DNA from: Burkholderiales bacterium | Lineage (GTDB): Bacteria; Pseudomonadota; Gammaproteobacteria; Burkholderiales; JACMKV01 | NCBI GenBank assembly: GCA_014379915.1 | Contig: JACMKV010000240.1 | Coordinates: 1-5,252 of the forward strand | Direction of reading: 5' to 3' | Length of the DNA: 5,252 nt | Part shown: in pieces, positions 1 to 4,554 of the stretch | Position numbering within the stretch: position 1 is the stretch's first letter | Layout: each line of letters begins with the position of its first letter | The notes under the pieces: generated by a model | Seen by the model: the letters and a program-made list of their open reading frames with translations, nothing else | Databases searched by the model: none | Told to the model about the DNA's origin: nothing | Position numbers and translations under genes: made by a program

Positions 1-276
1 GAACTCGCCCGGCACTTCGGCGCCCAATCAGGGCGTGAGCGGGACAAGCTCGCTGGCGTCGCTTGGTGGCCAGGGCACAACGGCGCGCCCGTGCTCGAGG
101 AGGCGTTGGCGTACTTCGAGTGCGAGCTGACCAAGCGCGTACGGGTCGGTGACCATGAGCTCGTCGTCGGTCGTGTTATCGGCGGGCGGATTCTCGACCG
201 TGATGCTACCCCCATGTCATACGCCGAGACCGGCGCTATGGACGGGAGCGGCGCGCTCTACCCAGCGTCGTTCTGA
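1..276 (+). CDS. Flavin reductase-like domain protein, 3' end only
   Basis: The frame is open from the first base and ends at TGA 274-276, giving 91 residues of a C-terminal half; the start lies left of the window. The visible protein fits the flavin reductase-like (FMN-binding split-barrel) family. Near the start it has a His-Phe-Gly-Ala-Gln-Ser-Gly-Arg segment followed by an Asp-Lys pair. Residues 28-31 (Gly-Ala-Pro-Val) lead into an alternating strand with a Cys, and the family-typical Gly-Asp-His sits at residues 50-52, followed by a Val-Val-Gly-Arg-Val strand. Members reduce FMN or FAD with NAD(P)H, often for a partner monooxygenase; no partner is visible here. It lies 46 bp upstream of an attC site in the same orientation, so I infer that it is the gene of an integron cassette. 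An FMN-binding protein without reductase activity cannot be excluded. Confidence 0.78.
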   Translation, partial: ELARHFGAQSGRERDKLAGVAWWPGHNGAPVLEEALAYFECELTKRVRVGDHELVVGRVIGGRILDRDATPMSYAETGAMDGSGALYPASF

Positions 277-322
277 GTTTCGAGGCGTGGCACCGTCTGG
301 CTAGCACAGAGGATCGTCCCTG

Positions 323-422
323 GCCTAACAATTCGCTGCAGGGGACAAACTGCCGGCATGATTTCTTGCAGAAGTATGACTCCGGTGCATCGGCAGTTTG
401 CCCCTGAGCTTCACCGTTAGGC
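323..422 (+). other. attC: Integron attC recombination site (59-base element)
   Basis: The outer boxes are exact reverse complements: GCCTAAC at 323-329 (matches RYYYAAC) and GTTAGGC at 416-422 (matches GTTRRRY). Inside them, CAGGGGACAAACTGCCG at 339-355 pairs with CGGCAGTTTGCCCCTG at 391-406 along its full length, except for one extra base, A345. A single extrahelical base in one arm is the hallmark that sets strand choice for the integron integrase. Nine-base unpaired spacers (330-338 and 407-415) separate the outer boxes from the inner arms, and a variable 35-base terminal loop lies between the arms. The recombination point would be after G416. The site sits between two plus-strand genes, so cassettes read left to right and the integrase end of the array should lie to the left. 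Confidence 0.9.
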
Positions 423-429
423 ATCTCGA

Positions 430-852
430 GTGCGCGACGACCTGCCATATCAGCTACTTGCGGATGTCGTACTTACGCTGCACTTCACTGTGGTCGCGTT
501 CGTCGTTGGAGGCCTTGTTCTCGTCATCATCGGCAACCTCAGCAACTGGCGATGGATCAACGCCTTCTGGTTCAGGCTTGCGCATCTGGGCGCTATCGCG
601 GTCGTCGCAGCAGAGGTCTGGCTGGGTGTCACCTGTCCCCTCACAACCCTCGAAATGTGGCTGCGTTCGAAAGCCCGTGCAACAACCTACAGTGGCAGCT
701 TCATCGAGCATTGGGTTCAGCGGGCCCTGTACTACGAGGCCCCATCCTGGGTTTTCGTACTCGGCTACTCACTCTTTGGTCTGCTCGTCGTGGCAACATG
801 GTTGTACTACCCACCGACCTCTAAACACCGCAGCAATGAGAAAGATGCCTGA
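430..852 (+). CDS. DUF2784 family small membrane protein, integron cassette gene
   Basis: This gene encodes 140 residues, close to the usual length of DUF2784 proteins, whose function is not known. Three hydrophobic segments are visible at about residues 9-34, 50-67 and 104-128, so it should be an inner-membrane protein. Family-type motifs are His18 in the first segment, Phe-Arg-Leu-Ala-His at 48-52, Cys-Pro-Leu-Thr-Thr-Leu-Glu at 69-75 with Trp-Leu-Arg after it, and Ser-Phe-Ile-Glu-His-Trp at 90-95. The tail after Pro128-Pro129 is polar and charged. An in-frame TAG at 418-420 limits the start, and GTG 430 is the first usable codon. It lies 7 bases after the attC and has no clear Shine-Dalgarno, as is common for cassette genes that are read from an upstream cassette promoter. 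No intact attC follows it, so its cassette looks damaged at the 3' side. Confidence 0.85.
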   Translation: MRDDLPYQLLADVVLTLHFTVVAFVVGGLVLVIIGNLSNWRWINAFWFRLAHLGAIAVVAAEVWLGVTCPLTTLEMWLRSKARATTYSGSFIEHWVQRALYYEAPSWVFVLGYSLFGLLVVATWLYYPPTSKHRSNEKDA

Positions 853-879
853 CCTTCCGTCGAGCGGACATATAACGGC

Positions 880-1032
880 GGGGCACGTCTGCCCAACGTG
901 CCGCCAACGAACAGGAGAGTAGAAATTGATTTCGTAGTGGTCGTGCAGTTTCGTGGGGATAAACTCGCCTGTGAGCGGATTTATTGGGACCACGCGACCG
1001 TGTTGCGGCAAGTAGGACTGTTGCCAGAGTAG
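880..1032 (+). pseudogene. C-terminal remnant of a SnoaL/NTF2-like protein
   Basis: The frame ending at TAG 1030-1032 reads as the C-terminal end of a SnoaL-like (NTF2 fold) protein. It contains Pro-Pro-Thr-Asn-Arg-Arg-Val-Glu, then a hydrophobic strand, then Phe-Arg-Gly-Asp-Lys-Leu, then ERIYWDHATVL followed by a Gln-Val-Gly-Leu-Leu ending. The Tyr-Trp-Asp motif and the Val-Gly-Leu-Leu ending are characteristic of SnoaL-like proteins often found beside dienelactone-hydrolase-type enzymes. Only about 45-50 residues remain of a fold that normally needs 120 or more, and no start codon with upstream homology is visible. The true left edge of homology is about 880-895 and is approximate. Family members usually continue past Gly-Leu-Leu, so the 3' end may be cut as well. 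I infer a decayed gene fused to the end of the DUF2784 cassette by deletion. Confidence 0.6.
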
Positions 1033-1084
1033 CTCGTGGTGGATCAAGGATTCGCCACCGCTATGTTGGTCCTGGGGTCGCGCA

Positions 1085-1417
1085 GTGTCTACGCCACCGG
1101 GCGTTGTTAATCTTTGTCTTGTGATTGAGCTTTTCCTGAAGTCGGTCATCGTTGCCAATGGCGCAGCTCCACCCAAGACGCACAAGCTCAGGAACTGGGC
1201 AAACTTGTTCCTGTTGATTCCTGGCAGAGCTGCTCGCATCGTTCAATGCCGCGGCCCCGGCTCTCGCATTCGAAATGAGACTTTGGAACAAATAAATGAG
1301 TACTTCGTAAAGGTCCGGTACGGCTACGACTTCAACATCTTCGCGTTCCACAGCACCCGATTTACGGCGTGGCAAATCTTCTCTACTGCATGGACATCTT
1401 TATTTCCATTTTGGTGA
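1085..1417 (+). CDS. HEPN-like domain protein, probably 5'-frameshifted or truncated
   Basis: From GTG 1085 this frame gives 110 residues. An amphipathic Asn-Leu-Cys-Leu-Val-Ile-Glu-Leu-Phe-Leu-Lys-Ser helix is followed by a short loop and Pro-Pro-Lys-Thr-His-Lys-Leu, then a second helical stretch. A C-terminal segment Phe-Val-Lys-Val-Arg-Tyr-Gly-Tyr-Asp comes next, then Phe-Ala-Phe-His. This order resembles HEPN-like proteins (helical, often nucleic-acid or toxin related), but no canonical Arg-x4-6-His catalytic pair is certain, and activity should not be assumed. The N-terminus is too short. A possible missing part (Gly-Phe-Ala-Thr-Ala-Met-Leu-Val-Leu-Gly-Ser-Arg) lies in another frame from GTG 1036 or 1039, so a single frameshift near 1080-1098 would restore about 125 residues. 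The 1085 start has no Shine-Dalgarno. It is likely the last cassette gene before nadB and may be a pseudogene. Confidence 0.5.
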   Translation: MSTPPGVVNLCLVIELFLKSVIVANGAAPPKTHKLRNWANLFLLIPGRAARIVQCRGPGSRIRNETLEQINEYFVKVRYGYDFNIFAFHSTRFTAWQIFSTAWTSLFPFW

Positions 1418-1450
1418 CGATACATCGTTTCGCGCGGTTTCTTCGTCCCA

Positions 1451-1457
1451 ATCTAAC
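1451..1457 (+). other. Possible orphan attC outer box
   Basis: ATCTAAC matches the attC outer-box consensus RYYYAAC exactly and lies 33 bp after the stop of the HEPN-like gene, where a cassette attC would be expected. No GTTRRRY partner or inner-arm symmetry follows before nadB, so at best this is the left edge of a truncated site. A seven-base degenerate match can easily occur by chance. Confidence 0.2.
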
Positions 1458-1493
1458 CCCAACCCCGCAACGGACGCGCCGCGAGCGCCGCGC

Positions 1494-1506
1494 GTTCACG
1501 GTGAAC
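1494..1506. repeat. Palindrome GTTCACGGTGAAC at the nadB 3' border
   Basis: This is a perfect 6-bp inverted repeat around a single central G, ending one base before the nadB stop codon. The spacer 1418-1507 otherwise holds a weaker stem, ACGCGC/GCGCGT at 1474-1495, with no T-run on either side. I therefore do not call a terminator for either convergent gene. The palindrome could be a protein-binding site or a relic of the junction between accessory and core DNA. Confidence 0.4.
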
Positions 1507-1507
1507 A

Positions 1508-3100
1508 TCAAACCCGCAACAAATAATCGATGCCGCGCTGTAGAACCGAGTTCGAAGCAATCGGGGCGGATTCGGGGTGATCGCGGCTGTAGTGCAGGCC
1601 GCGGCTTTCCTTGCGCAGCAGGGCGCTCCTTACAATCAGTTCGGCGCTCTGCACGAGATTGCGCAATTCGAGCAAATCGCTGCTGACCCGGAAATTCGAG
1701 TAGTAGTCGTGGATTTCCTGGTTCAGCAATTGAATCCGGTGCTGCGCGCGCGCCAGCCGTTTGTCGGTGCGGACGATGCCGACGTAATCCCACATGAAGC
1801 GGCGCAGTTCATCCCAGTTGTGCGCAATCACGACCTCCTCGTCGGCGTCGGTCACGCGGCTTTCGTCCCATGGCGGCAGATCGGGCGGAGCTTCATCGGT
1901 TTGGCGCAGGATGTCTTCGGCCGCCGCCTTGCCGAACACCAGGCATTCGAGCAGCGAATTGCTGGCCAGACGATTGGCGCCATGCAGCCCGGTCTGGGCG
2001 GTTTCGCCGACCGCGTACAGATTCGCGAGATCGGTGCGTGCGTTTTTATCGGCCATCACACCGCCGCACGTGTAGTGCGCGGCCGGCACTACCGGAATCG
2101 GCTGGCGCGTGATGTCGATGCCGAATTCGAGGCAGCGCGCATGGATCGTCGGGAAATGCTCTTTGACGAAATCGGCAGGCTTGTACGAGATATCGAGGTA
2201 GACACAATCGAGGCCGCGCCGTTTCATCTCATCGTCGATGGCGCGGGCGACGACGTCGCGCGGCGCGAGTTCAGCCCGTTCATCGTAGGCGGGCATGAAG
2301 CGCTTGCCGTCGGCAGTGCACAGGATGCCGCCTTCGCCACGCATTGCTTCCGAAATCAGGAACGATTTGGCGTGCGGGTGATATAAACATGTCGGGTGGA
2401 ACTGGACGAATTCCATGTTCGCCACCCGGCAACCGGCGCGCCAGCCCATGGCGATGCCGTCGCCGGTCGCTGTGTCGGGATTGGTCGTATACAGGTAAAC
2501 CTTGCCGGCGCCGCCGGTCGCGAGAACGGTATTGGCGGCGCTAATCGTCTGCACGTGACCCGATTCGGTGTCGAGCACGTAAACGCCGTGGCAGCGCTGG
2601 CCGGGCAGGCCGAGCTTGGCGCTCGTAATCAGGTCGATCGCGATGCGCTGTTCGAGGAGCGTGATGTTCGGATGCGCACGGGCCTGCGCTTCGAGCGTCG
2701 TTTGCACTGCGCGGCCGGTGGCGTCGGCGGCATGAATCACGCGCCGCTTGCTGTGGCCGCCTTCGCGCGTCAGGTGGTAGCCGGTTTCGCTGCCGGCGTC
2801 GCGCGTGAACGGCACGCCTTTTTCGATCAACCAGGTGACAGCTGCCCGGCCTTGTTCGACGACGTAGCGGGTGACAGCCTCGTCGCACAAACCGCCGCCG
2901 GCTGCGAGGGTGTCCTGAATGTGCGCTTCCAGCGTATCGTCGAGCGCGAGCACGGCGGCGATACCGCCCTGCGCCCATGAACTCGCGCCGTCCGGCAAGG
3001 TCTTTTTGGTGATGAGACCGACTCTTTTGTGGTCGGCCAGGTGCAATGCCACGGTCAAGCCGGCCAGGCCGCTGCCTATTATTGCGACTTCAAAATGCAT
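1508..3100 (-). CDS. nadB: L-aspartate oxidase
   Basis: This flavoenzyme oxidises L-aspartate to iminoaspartate, the first step of de novo NAD synthesis, which NadA then turns into quinolinate in the cytoplasm. The chosen start gives 530 residues, the normal family length. Visible motifs are the FAD-binding Gly-Ser-Gly-Leu-Ala-Gly at 9-14, Ser-Ser-Trp-Ala-Gln-Gly-Gly-Ile-Ala-Ala at 40-49, and Arg-Glu-Gly-Gly-His-Ser at 112-117. Further on are Ala-Thr-Gly-Gly-Ala-Gly at 194-199, Gln-Phe-His-Pro-Thr at 233-237, Ala-Pro-Arg-Asp at 279-282, Ala-His-Tyr-Thr-Cys-Gly-Gly at 341-347 and His-Gly-Ala-Asn-Arg-Leu-Ala-Ser-Asn-Ser at 373-382. A helical C-terminal domain ends the protein. The frame stays open to an ATG at 3226, but those 42 extra residues are polar and would displace the nucleotide-binding motif from the N-terminus, so I start at ATG 3100. 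It is divergent from rpoE; nadA and nadC are not in the window. Confidence 0.96.
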   Translation of the reverse strand: MHFEVAIIGSGLAGLTVALHLADHKRVGLITKKTLPDGASSWAQGGIAAVLALDDTLEAHIQDTLAAGGGLCDEAVTRYVVEQGRAAVTWLIEKGVPFTRDAGSETGYHLTREGGHSKRRVIHAADATGRAVQTTLEAQARAHPNITLLEQRIAIDLITSAKLGLPGQRCHGVYVLDTESGHVQTISAANTVLATGGAGKVYLYTTNPDTATGDGIAMGWRAGCRVANMEFVQFHPTCLYHPHAKSFLISEAMRGEGGILCTADGKRFMPAYDERAELAPRDVVARAIDDEMKRRGLDCVYLDISYKPADFVKEHFPTIHARCLEFGIDITRQPIPVVPAAHYTCGGVMADKNARTDLANLYAVGETAQTGLHGANRLASNSLLECLVFGKAAAEDILRQTDEAPPDLPPWDESRVTDADEEVVIAHNWDELRRFMWDYVGIVRTDKRLARAQHRIQLLNQEIHDYYSNFRVSSDLLELRNLVQSAELIVRSALLRKESRGLHYSRDHPESAPIASNSVLQRGIDYLLRV

Positions 3101-3154
3101 GCTGTCGATCCGTTGAATGCGAGGGATGATACCGCTTTTCGTCCGTTGGCTACC

Positions 3155-3187
3155 GTTCGCGCTTTGTTCACGTTTTGTTCGCGGTCT
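3155..3187. repeat. Three tandem 11-bp repeats upstream of nadB
   Basis: The units are GTTCGCGCTTT (3155-3165), GTTCACGTTTT (3166-3176) and GTTCGCGGTCT (3177-3187). Each pair agrees at 8 or 9 of 11 positions, and GTTC-R-CG is invariant. The period of 11 bp is about one helical turn, so a protein could read all copies on one face. They lie 55-87 bp upstream of the nadB start, where an operator for nadB would be expected. No known NAD-pathway operator is recognised. Confidence 0.5.
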
Positions 3188-3242
3188 CGACTGAACTAAT
3201 TTCACAGCCCGGTTGTCTTTGCCCATAACCGCGACGGGCGCG

Positions 3243-3271
3243 TTTCCGAAGCGGTCTCTGAACGGTATACT
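3243..3271 (+). promoter_or_regulatory. Candidate sigma70-type promoter for rpoE
   Basis: TATACT at 3266-3271 is a good -10 element. Seventeen bases upstream, TTTCCG at 3243-3248 is a weak -35, matching three of six positions of TTGACA. Transcription would begin near 3278, giving an rpoE leader of roughly 97 bases that contains the repeats at 3285-3342. I cannot find a clean sigma-E autoregulatory promoter. The best trace is GCAACTT at 3301-3307, one mismatch from GGAACTT, without a matching -10. Confidence 0.4.
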
Positions 3272-3284
3272 TGCGCACTGCTAG

Positions 3285-3342
3285 TTCCGCGGTTTCGACC
3301 GCAACTTCTGCGGTTTCCCGGTCCTGCAAATTCCGCAGTTCC
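3285..3342 (+). repeat. Three spaced copies of TTCYGCRGTTYC in the rpoE leader
   Basis: TTCCGCGGTTTC (3285-3296), TTCTGCGGTTTC (3306-3317) and TTCCGCAGTTCC (3331-3342) start 21 and 25 bp apart, close to two helical turns. The first two differ at one position and the third differs from the first at two. They sit between the candidate promoter and the rpoE start. They could be operator half-sites or sequence elements of a structured leader RNA. Confidence 0.5.
3289..3338 (+). promoter_or_regulatory. Two potential hairpins in the rpoE 5' leader
   Basis: The first stem is GCGGT (3289-3293) with ACCGC (3298-3302) around a TTCG tetraloop. The second is CTGCGG (3308-3313) with CCGCAG (3333-3338) around a 19-base loop. 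Both use the repeat copies at this place as stem arms. Neither is followed by a T-run, so they are not intrinsic terminators. The ribosome-binding AGGGA at 3360-3364 lies downstream, inside a GGGATCCC palindrome. A role in translation control is conjecture. Confidence 0.35.
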
Positions 3343-3374
3343 TACAAGTAAAACTCTTCAGGGATCCCGGTTCG

Positions 3375-3974
3375 ATGAGTGATCGCGAGATTGATCAGCA
3401 GCTGGTCGAACGCGCGCAGCGTGGCGACAAAAAGGCATTTGAGCTGTTGGTTATCAAATACCAGCGCAAGCTGGCGCGTTTGTTGTCGCGTTTCATTCGG
3501 GACTCGGCCGAGATCGAAGATGTTACGCAGGAGGCATTCATAAAAGCGTATCGCGCGCTGCCTTCGTTTCGCGGCGATAGCGCTTTTTATACTTGGCTGT
3601 ATCGGATCGGCATCAACACGGCAAAGAACTATCTGGTAGCGATGGGACGGCGTGCGCCGACTACGACGGAGTTCAACGCCGAAGACGCCGAAACGTTTGA
3701 TGACGCCGATCAGCTTCGCGATGTCAACACGCCCGAGAACGAGTTGATGAGCAAGCAGATTGCAAACACGGTCAACCAGACCATGCAGGAGCTGCCGGAA
3801 GATTTGCGGACTGCGATTACCTTGCGCGAGATCGAAGGCTTGAGCTACGAGGATATCGCAAACATTATGGATTGCCCGATCGGCACGGTGCGTTCACGGA
3901 TATTCCGCGCACGCGAGTCGATCGCGGAAAAGTTGCGTCCGCTGCTTGGGACGAGCAAAGACAAGAGGTGGTGA
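3375..3974 (+). CDS. rpoE: RNA polymerase sigma-E factor (ECF, RpoE/AlgU)
   Basis: This gene encodes 199 residues, close to the usual RpoE/AlgU length. It directs RNA polymerase to promoters of envelope-stress genes. Region 2 spans about residues 22-90, with Asp-Val-Thr-Gln-Glu-Ala-Phe at 49-55 and Phe-Arg-Gly-Asp-Ser-Ala-Phe-Tyr-Thr-Trp-Leu-Tyr-Arg-Ile at 65-78, the -10 recognition area. An acidic linker covers 99-124. Region 4 lies at about 135-190, with Leu-Pro-Glu-Asp-Leu-Arg at 140-145 and the helix-turn-helix Leu-Ser-Tyr-Glu-Asp-Ile-Ala at 156-162, followed by Pro-Ile-Gly-Thr-Val-Arg-Ser-Arg at 168-175, which contacts the -35. AGGGA at 3360-3364 is a suitable ribosome-binding site 10 bases before ATG 3375. 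rseA begins one base after the stop, so sigma factor and inhibitor are made together; free RpoE should be limited by RseA at the membrane. Confidence 0.96.
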   Translation: MSDREIDQQLVERAQRGDKKAFELLVIKYQRKLARLLSRFIRDSAEIEDVTQEAFIKAYRALPSFRGDSAFYTWLYRIGINTAKNYLVAMGRRAPTTTEFNAEDAETFDDADQLRDVNTPENELMSKQIANTVNQTMQELPEDLRTAITLREIEGLSYEDIANIMDCPIGTVRSRIFRARESIAEKLRPLLGTSKDKRW

Positions 3975-3975
3975 G

Positions 3976-4464
3976 ATGGACAAGATTTCTGCATTGATGG
4001 ACGGCGAGCTCGAGGAATATAACGCGCGGTCCGCATTGGCGAGCTTGAAGTCGCGGGCAGATCTGCGCGACCAGTGGATGAGCTTTCACGTGGTTGGCGA
4101 CGCGCTTCGGCAGGATGCGCAGTTGTCGTGCGATTTCAGCGGGAAATTCAGCGAGCTGCTGGCGAAGGAACCGACCGTGCTTGCGCCGACGCGGCGAGCG
4201 ACGGCAACACCGCGCCGCATGGCCTTGTCGGCTGTGGCCTCAGTCGCGGCGGTAGCCATGGTCGGCTGGCTTGCGCTATCCGAAAGTCCATTGCCCCGCC
4301 CCGATAATCTGGCGTCGGCTCCGCCTGCCCGTAGCGCGCCTTCGCTCGAATTCGAAACCGACAGCGCCGTCAACGACTACCTGCTCGCGCATCAGGAATT
4401 TTCGCCCAGCACCGCGATTCAGGGTGTTGCCTCCTACGTCAGAACTGTTTCGGAATCGCGCTGA
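3976..4464 (+). CDS. rseA: Anti-sigma-E factor RseA (MucA-like)
   Basis: This is a 162-residue single-pass inner-membrane protein that sequesters RpoE in the cytoplasm until stress-triggered proteolysis. The N-terminal sigma-binding domain is clear: Lys-Ile-Ser-Ala-Leu-Met-Asp-Gly-Glu-Leu at 3-12, then Trp34 and Phe-His-Val-Val-Gly-Asp-Ala-Leu-Arg at 37-45. A basic Arg80-Arg81 precedes one hydrophobic segment at 82-101. The remaining 60 residues, rich in Pro, Ala and Ser, would be periplasmic and bind RseB. ATG 3976 is preceded by AGAGG at 3964-3968 with 7-base spacing, inside the end of rpoE. A longer in-frame start at 3946 would add ten residues before the conserved N-terminus and is less likely. 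Translation is probably coupled to rpoE. Sequence conservation is moderate, as usual for RseA, but position and architecture make the call firm. Confidence 0.92.
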   Translation: MDKISALMDGELEEYNARSALASLKSRADLRDQWMSFHVVGDALRQDAQLSCDFSGKFSELLAKEPTVLAPTRRATATPRRMALSAVASVAAVAMVGWLALSESPLPRPDNLASAPPARSAPSLEFETDSAVNDYLLAHQEFSPSTAIQGVASYVRTVSESR

Positions 4465-4479
4465 ATTTCGCGTTTGAAG

Positions 4480-4498
4480 CCGCCTGCTGAACTGGCGG
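4480..4498 (+). other. Small hairpin between rseA and rseB
   Basis: CCGCC (4480-4484) pairs with GGCGG (4494-4498) across a nine-base loop, 16 bases after the rseA stop. There is no T-run, so it is not a convincing terminator. It could modestly affect read-through or mRNA stability between rseA and rseB, or it could be chance in GC-rich DNA. Confidence 0.2.
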
Positions 4499-4554
4499 AT
4501 GGCAAGGTGTCTAAATGTAAGGTGCGCCGATCGGGCGAGCCTCCCAACTAGCCG

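Noticed and set aside
872..910. GC-rich hairpin (GGCGGGGCACG with CGTGCCGCC) as terminator or attC
   Set aside because: No T-run follows, the outer attC boxes are absent, and the right arm is part of the SnoaL-like coding remnant.
769..1239. Minus-strand open frame of 156 codons
   Set aside because: It overlaps three plus-strand coding stretches that show family similarity, and its translation shows no recognisable domain.
1474..1495. Bidirectional terminator between the HEPN-like gene and nadB
   Set aside because: The stem is only 6 bp with a ten-base loop and has no T-run on either strand.
1577..2386. Plus-strand open frame of 269 codons inside nadB
   Set aside because: It is the antisense shadow of nadB in GC-rich DNA; its composition mirrors the nadB codons and no domain is recognisable.
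3101..3226. N-terminal extension of NadB by 42 residues from ATG 3226
   Set aside because: The extension is polar and repetitive, reflects the 11-bp DNA repeats, and would push the FAD-binding motif away from its usual N-terminal place; ATG 3100 gives the normal family length.
3301..3327. Sigma-E autoregulated promoter upstream of rpoE
   Set aside because: GCAACTT is one mismatch from the -35 consensus, but no TCTGA-like -10 occurs at the right spacing.
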